NCBI RefSeq assembly: GCF_002242685.1
Contig: NZ_NBIM01000001.1
Span: forward strand, 2,021,156 to 2,085,155
DNA: 64,000 nt
Direction: 5' to 3'
Source: Oceanimonas doudoroffii
GTDB lineage: Bacteria > Pseudomonadota > Gammaproteobacteria > Enterobacterales > Aeromonadaceae
Part shown: in pieces, positions 49,289 to 56,949 of the stretch
Layout: each line of letters begins with the position of its first letter
Position numbering within the stretch: the first letter of the stretch is position 1
Notes under the pieces: generated by a model
What the model saw: only the letters and a program-made list of their open reading frames with translations
Databases searched by the model: none
Told to the model about the DNA's origin: nothing
Program-made: the position numbers and the translations under genes

Positions 49289-50713
49289 TTACAGATGCTC
49301 GTCACGCAAATGGTACCAGTGATAGAGCATGCGCTGGCCCAGGCGGCGGAAGGGCGCAAACAAATGCCCCGGCAGCGGCGAGTTGTAAATGGGCAGCTCA
49401 AAACCTTCCTGAATGCCGGCAATGCGCTGGGCCATGCGCCGGCCGGCATGGGCCGAGAACATGACACCGTTGCCGCCGTAGCCCAGGGCATAGTAGATCT
49501 GCTCCTTGTCATCGGGCTGATAGATGCGCGGCATCATGTCGTGGCTGACGTCCACCCAGCCCCACCAGGAGTAGTCGATCTGAATGCCGGTGAGCGGCGG
49601 AAACTTGCGATGCAGGCCGTCAATCAGCATTTGCAGGTGCTTGGGGTTGCTGGCATCGGCCCCGGTAATGGAGCTGCGGCTGCCGATCTGCACGCGGTTG
49701 TCGGGCAGCTTGCGATAGTAGTAACGCAGGGTACGGGTGTCGGTGATCACCTCGTTGGTCCTGAAGTTACAGGCATCCAGCTCCTGCTCGGTCAGCGGCC
49801 GGGTTACCAGGGAGTTGGACAGTATTGGCATGATCTTGCTGTTCAGGCTGCCGTGCAGGCCCTGGGAGGTGTAGCCCCCGGTAGCCACGCCCACCGCCCG
49901 TGCGCGCACCGTGCCGCCCGGGGTCTTGATGTGGTGCACACCATTGATGGTTTCCCAGCCCAGCACCGGACTGGAGGGATGTATGGTCACACCCAGGCTG
50001 CGGGCCCAGCGGTGATAGCCGTGCGCCAGCTTGAGCGGGTGCACACCGATGCCGTCGGGCTCGTGCATGGCACCCACCGCCTCGGCCTCGTTGACGTAGT
50101 TGCGGCTGAGGGTGGCCTTGTCGAGCATCTCGGTTTCATAGCCGAACTGCTCGCGCAGCACCTTGGCTTCCGCTTCCAGCTTGCGCATCGCCTTGTCGCG
50201 GTGGGCAATATAAAGGTGGCCGCCATCCTGGGGATCGCAGTCGATATTGCCGTCCCGAATCAGGCCCTTGAAGGTGTCAAAGCCTTCCCGCACTTCTTCG
50301 TGCATTTTACGCGCGGTGCTCAGCCCCCAACGCTTGACCCACTGGGAGCGGGTCAAGCGGCCCGAGGCATTCTGGGCCTGGCCGCCGTTGCGGCTGGTGC
50401 AGCCCCAGCTGACCTGGTTGGCCTCGAGAATGGTAGCCTTGATGCCGTGATCCCGAGCCAGGTGCAGGGCCGCAGACAGGCCGGTAAAGCCGCTGCCGAT
50501 AATCACCACGTCGACATCCATGTCAGCGGTTACGGGGCCATCATCCTCCGGCGGTGTGCCGGCAGTGGCAACCCAGTAGGTGGGGGCGTACTGCTGACCC
50601 CGGCCGGGGTTGGGCGCCACCAGGGGATCATAGCCGGGATCGTAACGATCCAGCACGGTGTCGGCCTGTGCCGGCTGGCGGTAATCCGCCCGAGTGTTGT
50701 TGACCATATCCAT
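49289..50713 (-). CDS. tauY: Taurine dehydrogenase large (flavoprotein) subunit TauY
   Basis: A 474-residue FAD-dependent oxidoreductase of the DAO family. The dinucleotide motif is VDVVIIGSGFTGLSAALHLA near residue 68, followed by ATILEANQVSWGCTSRNGGQ, with the C-terminal ALGYGGNGVMFSAHAGR flavin contact near 430. A 60-residue N-terminal lead (RYDPGYDPLVAPNPG...YWVATAG) is typical of the gamma-glutamylputrescine oxidase/TauY kind. Together with the small gene upstream (tauX) it matches TauXY of Paracoccus, which oxidises taurine to sulfoacetaldehyde and ammonia with a cytochrome-type acceptor. It begins 38 bp after tauX. Without the tauX/xsc context it could be taken for a general amine oxidase. 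Confidence 0.87.
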   Translation of the reverse strand: MDMVNNTRADYRQPAQADTVLDRYDPGYDPLVAPNPGRGQQYAPTYWVATAGTPPEDDGPVTADMDVDVVIIGSGFTGLSAALHLARDHGIKATILEANQVSWGCTSRNGGQAQNASGRLTRSQWVKRWGLSTARKMHEEVREGFDTFKGLIRDGNIDCDPQDGGHLYIAHRDKAMRKLEAEAKVLREQFGYETEMLDKATLSRNYVNEAEAVGAMHEPDGIGVHPLKLAHGYHRWARSLGVTIHPSSPVLGWETINGVHHIKTPGGTVRARAVGVATGGYTSQGLHGSLNSKIMPILSNSLVTRPLTEQELDACNFRTNEVITDTRTLRYYYRKLPDNRVQIGSRSSITGADASNPKHLQMLIDGLHRKFPPLTGIQIDYSWWGWVDVSHDMMPRIYQPDDKEQIYYALGYGGNGVMFSAHAGRRMAQRIAGIQEGFELPIYNSPLPGHLFAPFRRLGQRMLYHWYHLRDEHL

Positions 50714-50751
50714 ATTTGTGATTCCCGTTAACTGAGTGTGGCTGCCGTGGC

Positions 50752-51147
50752 TTAGCGCGGATCCAGCAGTGGACGATCCTTGCGGAAGGCCTGTTTCAGC
50801 GCCAGCTTGCCGCCCTTGAGGGTGAACAGATCCACGCCGTCGGCCTCAATGCGACGGCCGTCCGGCGTAGTGGCACAGAAGGTCCACTGAGACACGCCCC
50901 GATCGCCTACCGCAAAGTGGCTGGTGTTGTTCCACTGCACATCCGGCATGCTGGTCCATACATTGATAAACGCGGCGGCAACGGCATCGGCGCCCTCAAA
51001 ACGGTTGCCGTGGGCATCGGGGCCGGCGGCGCCTTCAAACACAACATCATCGGTCATGCAGGCCATGACACCGTCGATATCGTGACGGTTAAAGGCGGCG
51101 AACAGCTGCTCCAGCAGGGCGATGGTTTTCTGGTTTTCGGTGGACAT
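50752..51147 (-). CDS. tauX: Taurine dehydrogenase small subunit TauX (NTF2-like)
   Basis: A 131-residue NTF2/SnoaL-like cone-fold protein (LLEQLFAAFNRHDIDGVMACMTDDVVFEGAAGPDAHGNRFEGADAVAAAF...). TauX of Paracoccus is an NTF2-like protein encoded just before tauY, and the order here is the same. GGGAG is before the ATG. How this fold contributes to taurine oxidation is not known; it may dock the flavoprotein or the electron acceptor. First gene of tauX-tauY(-tauR). The 243-bp space upstream holds TGGTCC (51272-51277, minus strand) shared with the TRAP control region. Confidence 0.85.
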   Translation of the reverse strand: MSTENQKTIALLEQLFAAFNRHDIDGVMACMTDDVVFEGAAGPDAHGNRFEGADAVAAAFINVWTSMPDVQWNNTSHFAVGDRGVSQWTFCATTPDGRRIEADGVDLFTLKGGKLALKQAFRKDRPLLDPR

Positions 51148-51390
51148 ATCAATTCTCCCTTGGCCATTGAAGTGGCGATGAACCCTGACCCGACGACGCC
51201 GGGCCGTTTACATGCTCATAACATTAGGGGGAAAGGGGGCGAGGCCGGTAGCGCCAGTTGTCCGTGTCGGCTTGGACCACCCTCCATCACGAGAAAGAAT
51301 GACGGCAGGAAAAGGGCAAAGAGAGAGAAAGGAAAGAGGAATACGGCAAGGCCGGGGTGGAGTGCCACCCCAGATACACGATATGAGAAA

Positions 51391-52125
51391 TCAGCGACCG
51401 CGGCGCTTTTTGGCGACGCCGGAAAACACCACGTGCAGGTCGGTGGAGGCGGAGTCGCCGTCCAGATTGAGCTTGGCTTCGATGTGATTCAGGTGCTCGG
51501 TCATTTGTTGCATGGCCGTGTCCTTGTCGCCGGACTCAATGGCATTCAACAGGATTTCGTGCTCATTAAAGGAGCAATGGGCCTGATGACCGACTTCGTA
51601 CTGGGCAATAATCAACGAGGTCTGGGACACCACGCTGCGCTGAAAGTTGAGCAGCGGCGTATTATTGGCCATGTGCGCCAGCTCCAGGTGAAATTCACCG
51701 GACAGGCGAATGCCGCTGCCCCGGTCGCCCCGGGCAAAGGCGTCCTGCTCTTCCTTGACCATGGCGCGCATGCGGGCCAGGCTCTCGGGTGTGGCGTTCT
51801 GCACCGCCAGCTCGGTAACCGCCAGCTCCACCACGCGGCGGGCGGCAAAGATCTGCCGGGCTTCTTCAACGCTGGGTGCGGCCACCACGGCGCCCCGGTT
51901 GGGACGAATGATCACCACCTGCTCATGAGACAGGCGCAGCAGGGCGCGCCGAATAATGGTACGGCTGACCCCGAAGATGTCTCCCAAGGCTTCCTCGCTG
52001 AGCTTGGTGCCGGGCGCCAGGCGTTGCTCCAGAATAGCGTCAAAGATATGCTCGTAGACGATATCGTCCTGGGTGTTTGAGCTCGACTTGACAGGTCTTG
52101 GCTCCAGTTGACTGAGTGAACTCAT
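51391..52125 (-). CDS. FCD-type GntR regulator of purine catabolism (probable)
   Basis: A 244-residue FadR/VanR-type GntR regulator: winged helix in residues 20-85 (VYEHIFDAILEQRLAPGTKLSEEALGDIFGVSRTIIRRALLRLS) and an FCD domain whose metal histidines are visible (GEFHLELAHMANN, NEHEILL, EHLNHIE). ATG 52125 is the likely start. It lies downstream of guaD on the same strand beyond a terminator, and its own promoter carries ACGTATACAA at 52209-52218, the same palindrome found before puuE/uraH and before the HbpS-like gene. It is therefore the best candidate for the regulator of both purine loci, with a purine or ureide as ligand. That assignment is inference. Confidence 0.85.
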   Translation of the reverse strand: MSSLSQLEPRPVKSSSNTQDDIVYEHIFDAILEQRLAPGTKLSEEALGDIFGVSRTIIRRALLRLSHEQVVIIRPNRGAVVAAPSVEEARQIFAARRVVELAVTELAVQNATPESLARMRAMVKEEQDAFARGDRGSGIRLSGEFHLELAHMANNTPLLNFQRSVVSQTSLIIAQYEVGHQAHCSFNEHEILLNAIESGDKDTAMQQMTEHLNHIEAKLNLDGDSASTDLHVVFSGVAKKRRGR

Positions 52126-52208
52126 GCTTTGGTTTCCGTTTGCGATCCTGGCTCGGCGGCATTGGCATGCCGTCTCCACCATTATCAGTTAAAAAATTGT
52201 TACATTAC

Positions 52209-52218
52209 ACGTATACAA
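52209..52218. promoter_or_regulatory. GntR-type palindrome before the purine gntR gene
   Basis: ACGTATACAA (reverse complement TTGTATACGT) lies 84 bases before the gntR start. The identical 10-mer is at 52443 and 61309 and a perfect-palindrome form at 26311. Confidence 0.6.
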
Positions 52219-52274
52219 TCTAACGCGGTTTTTGCCGTTACGACAGCCGCAATGTCCAAGTCTGTGACTGAACA

Positions 52275-52303
52275 CAAAAAACGCCCGGCCCGGGCGTTTT
52301 TTC
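52275..52303 (-). terminator. Terminator of the xdhABC-guaD operon
   Basis: ACGCCCG (52281-52287) pairs with CGGGCGT (52291-52297) around GCC, with AAAAAA and TTTTTT on either side. It lies 23 bases after the guaD stop. Confidence 0.9.
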
Positions 52304-52325
52304 GTGCTCGAATCACCCGTATGCG

Positions 52326-53639
52326 CTAGTTGGCGACATCCCGTCTGTGCCGGCATTCGCCGTAAACATGGGTTTCGGCAATGGCCCTGTCATCGCCCAG
52401 CATCATCAGCACAAACAGCTTTTCAAACAAAGTCTGCGCATTTTGTATACGTGCCTTCATCAGCGGAGTCGCGTGCAGGTCGATCACCAGGAAGTCGGCC
52501 TCCTTGCCCGGCTGCAGGTTGCCCAGCCGGTCGTCCAGGCGCAGCGACTCTGCCCCGCCGAGGGTAGCCAGGTAAAAGGCCTTGAGCGGATGCAGCTTCT
52601 GCTGCTGCAGCTGCTGAATCTTGTAGGCTTCGTTGATGGTCTGCAGCATCGAAAAGCTGGTGCCGGCGCCCACGTCGGTGCCCAGGCCCACGCGAATGCG
52701 GTGTTGCTCGGCCGAGGTCAGGTCGAACAGGCCGGAGCCCAGGAACAGGTTGGAAGTCGGGCAAAAGGAAATCACCGAGTCCGTTTCCCCCATGCGCTCG
52801 CTCTCTTCCTGCTCCAGGTGTACCGCATGGGCAAACACCGAGCGCTCGCCGAGCAGGCCGAAGTGGTCATAGACGTCCAGGTAACCCTTTTGTTCGGGGA
52901 ACAGCGACTTGACCCATTCGATCTCCTGCTTGTTTTCCGACAGGTGGGTCTGCATGTAGAGATCGTCATACTCGCTCATCAGCCGCCCGGCCACGGTCAG
53001 CTGCTCGGCGGTGCTGGTCGGGGCGAAGCGCGGCGTTACCGCATAGAGCTGGCGTCCGTTCTTGTGCCAACGCTCGATCAGCGCCTTGCTGTCGGCGTAG
53101 GACGATTCGGGGGTGTCCAGCAGGTAGTCGGGGGCGTGGCGGTCCATCATCACCTTGCCGGCGATCATGCGGGTATTGCGCCGGGACGATTCGGTGAAAA
53201 AGGCATCCACCGCCTGCGGGTGCACGGTACCGAACACCATGGCGGTAGTGGTGCCGTTGCGCAGCAGCTCGTCGAGAAACAGCCCGGCCACACGGGCGGC
53301 GTGGGCCGGCTCGGCAAACTTGCGCTCCTCCGGAAAGGTGTAGTTATTGAGCCAGTCGAGCAGCTGGTCGCCGTATGAAGCGATCATCTCGGTCTGGGGA
53401 AAATGAATATGGGTATCGATAAAGCCCGGCGTGATCAGCCGATTTTCCAGCGTAATCACTTGCGTACCGGCGGGCAGCCGGTCCAGCACTTCCGGTGCCG
53501 GTCCCACATCCTGAACATGGCCGTCGGCCACCACCAGCACACCATCTTCGTGCCAGACGAAGGAATCATCGAGGCCGACCCTGGCCGGGTCACCCAGGCT
53601 GTACAAAATGGCGGCGCGGTAGGCTACGGGTTGCGTCAT
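52326..53639 (-). CDS. guaD: Guanine deaminase
   Basis: A 437-residue amidohydrolase-superfamily enzyme that converts guanine to xanthine, the length of E. coli GuaD (439). Metal ligands: H-x-H in PGFIDTHIHFPQTEMIASYGDQLLDWL near residue 75, H in MQTHLSENKQEIEWV near 232, H in FAHAVHLEQEE near 268 and D in VGLGTDVGAGTSFSML near 322. AAGGAG is before ATG 53639. It is the last gene of xdhA-xdhB-xdhC-guaD, so its xanthine passes directly to the dehydrogenase. A GntR-type palindrome lies within its coding sequence at 52443-52452. Confidence 0.95.
   Translation of the reverse strand: MTQPVAYRAAILYSLGDPARVGLDDSFVWHEDGVLVVADGHVQDVGPAPEVLDRLPAGTQVITLENRLITPGFIDTHIHFPQTEMIASYGDQLLDWLNNYTFPEERKFAEPAHAARVAGLFLDELLRNGTTTAMVFGTVHPQAVDAFFTESSRRNTRMIAGKVMMDRHAPDYLLDTPESSYADSKALIERWHKNGRQLYAVTPRFAPTSTAEQLTVAGRLMSEYDDLYMQTHLSENKQEIEWVKSLFPEQKGYLDVYDHFGLLGERSVFAHAVHLEQEESERMGETDSVISFCPTSNLFLGSGLFDLTSAEQHRIRVGLGTDVGAGTSFSMLQTINEAYKIQQLQQQKLHPLKAFYLATLGGAESLRLDDRLGNLQPGKEADFLVIDLHATPLMKARIQNAQTLFEKLFVLMMLGDDRAIAETHVYGECRHRRDVAN
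52443..52452. promoter_or_regulatory. Intragenic copy of the purine GntR palindrome within guaD
   Basis: TTGTATACGT is identical to the copies at 52209 and 61309. In the guaD frame it spells Arg-Ile-Gln with the rare isoleucine codon ATA. It lies 318 bases upstream of the gntR start, so it could be an auxiliary operator. Confidence 0.4.
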
Positions 53640-53668
53640 CTCTGCGCGTCTCCTTGAAATCAATAAAA

Positions 53669-54496
53669 TCAGGCGTGCTCGGCCTGAATGGCGGCGGGGC
53701 TCGCCTCAGCAATGGCGGCCGCGTCACCGGCCTGATAGGCGGCGATCAGCTGACCGGCCACAGACACGGCGATCTCCGCCGGGTGTTTGCCGGCCACCTC
53801 GGGCAGGCCGATGGGGCAGATCATGCCGGCCAGGGCGGCGTCGTCAAAGCCCCGCTCCTTCAGCCGGTAATCAAAGCGCTTACGCTTGGTGCGCGAGCCG
53901 ATCACGCCGAAATAGCGGGCATCCTTGCGCTTGAGAATGCGGGCGCACAGTTCAAGATCAAGCTGGTGGTTGTGGGTCATCACCAGGTAGTAACTGCCGG
54001 TTGGCTGATCATCCACCTCGTCCACCGGATCCTCGCTGACCAGGGCGGTCACCCCTTCGGGCAGCTCGGCGGGAAACTCCTCGGCCCGTGAGTCCACCCA
54101 GGTAATGCGAAACGGCAGCGTCGCCAGTACATGTACCAGTGCCTTGGCCACATGGCCGGCGCCGAACAGCACCAGGTGATGACGCGGCCGCACCACCGGC
54201 TCCAGCATGATGGTGGCCATGCCGCCGCAGCACTGGCCCAGGCTGGCGCCCAGGTTGAAGCGCTCGATGCGCATGTGCTGTTCGCCACCGGCCAGCATTT
54301 GCCGTGCCAGCTCCAGCGCCTTGTATTCCAGGTGGCCGCCGCCGATGGTGGCGTAACAGCCCTCTTCGGTCACCAGCATTTTGGTACCGCTGTCACGGGG
54401 GGTGGAGCCCTTGTGCTCCACCACGGTGACCATGACGCAGGGTTCGCCCCGCTGCTCCAGCTCGGCCAGGGTTCGAATCCAGTTGTCCTTGAACAT
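53669..54496 (-). CDS. xdhC: Xanthine dehydrogenase accessory protein XdhC
   Basis: A 275-residue XdhC, which binds molybdenum cofactor, promotes its sulfuration and inserts it into the XdhB subunit. The N-terminal domain (MFKDNWIRTLAELEQRGEPCVMVTVVEHKGSTPRDSGTKMLV) carries the conserved cysteine, and a Rossmann domain follows (LVLFGAGHVAKALVHVLATLPFRITWVDSRAEEFP near residue 105; ELCARILKRKDARYFGVIGSRTKRKRF near 185). GGGAG is before the ATG. Third gene in the operon, 53 bp after xdhB. It is cytoplasmic and not part of the mature enzyme. Confidence 0.95.
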   Translation of the reverse strand: MFKDNWIRTLAELEQRGEPCVMVTVVEHKGSTPRDSGTKMLVTEEGCYATIGGGHLEYKALELARQMLAGGEQHMRIERFNLGASLGQCCGGMATIMLEPVVRPRHHLVLFGAGHVAKALVHVLATLPFRITWVDSRAEEFPAELPEGVTALVSEDPVDEVDDQPTGSYYLVMTHNHQLDLELCARILKRKDARYFGVIGSRTKRKRFDYRLKERGFDDAALAGMICPIGLPEVAGKHPAEIAVSVAGQLIAAYQAGDAAAIAEASPAAIQAEHA

Positions 54497-54549
54497 GTGT
54501 CGCTCCCGGGGCGGCGCACCGCCCCTCTGGTATGCAGATTGCCGGCCGG

Positions 54550-56949
54550 TTACTTGATGGAAACCGCGTCAGTGGCAGCGGCCTCTTCCTGCTCCACCAG
54601 CCCTCGCATTTGCTCCACCGCCCACAGCACCCGCTCGGGCGTGGCCGGCGCGTCGATGTGGGGGTAACGCAGGTAACCGGACACGCTGGCCACGGCGTCT
54701 TTCAGCGCACACCACACCGCCATGCCCAGCATGAAGGGTGGCTCGCCCACGGCCTTGGAGTGGAACACGGTGTCTTCCGGGTTCTTGCGGTTTTCCACCA
54801 GCTTGACGCGGAATTCCGTCGGCATGTCGGCCACCGCCGGAATCTTGTAGCTGGCGGGGCCACTGGTCATCAGCCGGCCCTGCTCGTTCCATACCAGCTC
54901 CTCGGTGGTCAGCCAGCCGGCGCCCTGAATAAAGGCACCTTCCACCTGGCCGATGTCGATGGCCGGGTTCAGGGAGTCACCCACGTCGTGCAGAATGTCG
55001 GTGCGCAGCAGCTTGTATTCGCCGGTGAGGGTATCCACCACCACTTCCGAACAGGCGGCGCCATAGGCGAAGTAGTAGAACGGGCGGCCCGAGCCGGTGG
55101 CGTGATCGTAGTAGATCTTCGGGGTCTTGTAGAACCCGGTGCTCGACAGCGATACCTGGTTGAAGTAGGCCAGCTGCACGAACTCCTGAAACGACATCAG
55201 GGTGTGGCGAATCTGCACAAAGTTGTTCTTGAACACCACTTCTTCCGGACTGACCTGGAAGTGGCCCGCCGCCCAGTCAATCAGTCGCTGCTTGATGGTC
55301 TGGGCCGCATTCTGGGCCGCCTTGCCGTTCAGATCGGCACCACTCGACGCCGCGGTGGGTGAGGTGTTGGGCACCTTGTCGGTGTTGGTGGCGGTGATCT
55401 GAATGCGATCGATGTCCACCTGGAACTCTTCCGCCACCACCTGGGCCACCTTGATGTTGAGGCCCTGCCCCATCTCGGTGCCACCATGGTTGAGGTGAAT
55501 ACTGCCGTCGGTGTAGACGTGGATCAGTGCACCGGCCTGGTTGAGGAAGGTGGCGGTAAAGGAAATACCGAACTTCACCGGCGTGATGGCAATCCCTCTC
55601 TTCAGGATGGGACTGTTGGCGTTGAAGGTACGAATTTCCTCGCGGCGCTTGGCGTATTCCGACGACAACTCCAGATCCGCCACCAACTCGTGAATGATGT
55701 TGTGCTCCACCGGCTGATGGTAATGGGTGACGTTGCGCTCGGCCTTGCCATAGAAGTTAATCTTGCGGATCTCCAGGGGATCCTTGCCAAGGTGTGAGGC
55801 AATTTCGTCCATCACGTGCTCTATGGTCATCATGCCCTGAGGACCGCCAAAGCCGCGATAGGCAGTGTTGGATGCGGTGTTGGTCTTGCAGCGATGGCCG
55901 ATCACGGTGGCATCGCCCAGGTAGTAGGCATTGTCGGAATGGAACATGGCCCGATCGACAATGGACGATGACAGATCCGGCGAATAACCGCAGTTACCGG
56001 CCACGGTGATTTCTGCCGCCTGAATGCGGCCATGATCATCAAAGCCGATTTTGTACTGGTTGTAGAAGGGATGACGCTTGCCGGTCATGATCATGTCTTC
56101 CATGCGCGGCAGCCGCATCTTGGCCGGGCGACCGGTGAGACGGGCCACCACGGCAGCCATGCAGGCAGGGCCGGCGGCCTGGGTTTCCTTGCCGCCGAAG
56201 CCGCCACCCATGCGGCGCATGTCGATCACCACCTTGTTCATGGGTACGCCCAGCACACTGGCCACCAGCTTCTGAACCTCGGTGGGGTTCTGGCTGGAGG
56301 TAAACACCATCATGCCGCCGTCTTCGGTGGGCACCACGGAGCTTATCTGGGTTTCCAGATAAAAATGCTCCTGACCGCCGATATGCAGGCTGCCCTCGAT
56401 CACGTGCTTGGCCTTTTTCAGGCCGGCGGCGGAGTCGCCCCGCTGCTGCTTGTGGCTTTCGGTCACAAACAGCTCTTTTTCCAGGGCCTCTTCCACCGAC
56501 AGCACCGCCGGCAGCTCTTCGTATTCCACAATGGCCGCCATGGCCGCCTTGCGTGCAGTTTCCAGATCATTAGCGGCTACCGCCAGCACCGGCTGGCCGT
56601 AATATTCCACCTTGCCATCGGCCAGCAGCGGATCACCGGCCAGCACCGGGCCGATGTCGAGCTCGCCGGGCACGTCTTCGGCGGTAATGGCAATGGCCAC
56701 GCCGGGGAACTGGTAACAGGGGCTTACGTCCAGTTTGGTGATGCGGGCATGGGCCTTGTCGGACAGCCGGGCATACACATGCAACTGATTGGGGAATTCC
56801 AGCCGATCGTCAATGTACTGGGCTTCACCGGATACCTGCCGGGCGGCGCTGTCGTGGGGCACGCTCTTGCCCACGCCGGTTTGCAGTTCCTGTTTCATCT
56901 TCGCCATCATTTCATCGATGGTGAGCGTGTTCTGCGGTTTGTTAGACAT
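54550..56949 (-). CDS. xdhB: Xanthine dehydrogenase molybdenum-binding subunit XdhB
   Basis: A 799-residue molybdenum hydroxylase subunit. Cofactor and active-site segments: GQEHFYLETQ near residue 205, RRMGGGFGGKETQ near 250, AYRGFGGPQGMMTIEH near 365 with the substrate arginine, GGTEMGQGLNIKVAQV near 490, and AVGEPPFMLG near 740 with the catalytic glutamate. The Arg-plus-Glu pair is what marks xanthine dehydrogenase rather than aldehyde oxidase. It overlaps xdhA by 8 bp and is preceded by it in the transcript. The XdhAB pair turns hypoxanthine and xanthine into urate, giving electrons to NAD. Confidence 0.96.
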   Translation of the reverse strand: MSNKPQNTLTIDEMMAKMKQELQTGVGKSVPHDSAARQVSGEAQYIDDRLEFPNQLHVYARLSDKAHARITKLDVSPCYQFPGVAIAITAEDVPGELDIGPVLAGDPLLADGKVEYYGQPVLAVAANDLETARKAAMAAIVEYEELPAVLSVEEALEKELFVTESHKQQRGDSAAGLKKAKHVIEGSLHIGGQEHFYLETQISSVVPTEDGGMMVFTSSQNPTEVQKLVASVLGVPMNKVVIDMRRMGGGFGGKETQAAGPACMAAVVARLTGRPAKMRLPRMEDMIMTGKRHPFYNQYKIGFDDHGRIQAAEITVAGNCGYSPDLSSSIVDRAMFHSDNAYYLGDATVIGHRCKTNTASNTAYRGFGGPQGMMTIEHVMDEIASHLGKDPLEIRKINFYGKAERNVTHYHQPVEHNIIHELVADLELSSEYAKRREEIRTFNANSPILKRGIAITPVKFGISFTATFLNQAGALIHVYTDGSIHLNHGGTEMGQGLNIKVAQVVAEEFQVDIDRIQITATNTDKVPNTSPTAASSGADLNGKAAQNAAQTIKQRLIDWAAGHFQVSPEEVVFKNNFVQIRHTLMSFQEFVQLAYFNQVSLSSTGFYKTPKIYYDHATGSGRPFYYFAYGAACSEVVVDTLTGEYKLLRTDILHDVGDSLNPAIDIGQVEGAFIQGAGWLTTEELVWNEQGRLMTSGPASYKIPAVADMPTEFRVKLVENRKNPEDTVFHSKAVGEPPFMLGMAVWCALKDAVASVSGYLRYPHIDAPATPERVLWAVEQMRGLVEQEEAAATDAVSIK

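Noticed and set aside
49295-50731. Open frame of 478 codons on the plus strand
   Set aside because: Antisense to tauY; no motifs of its own.
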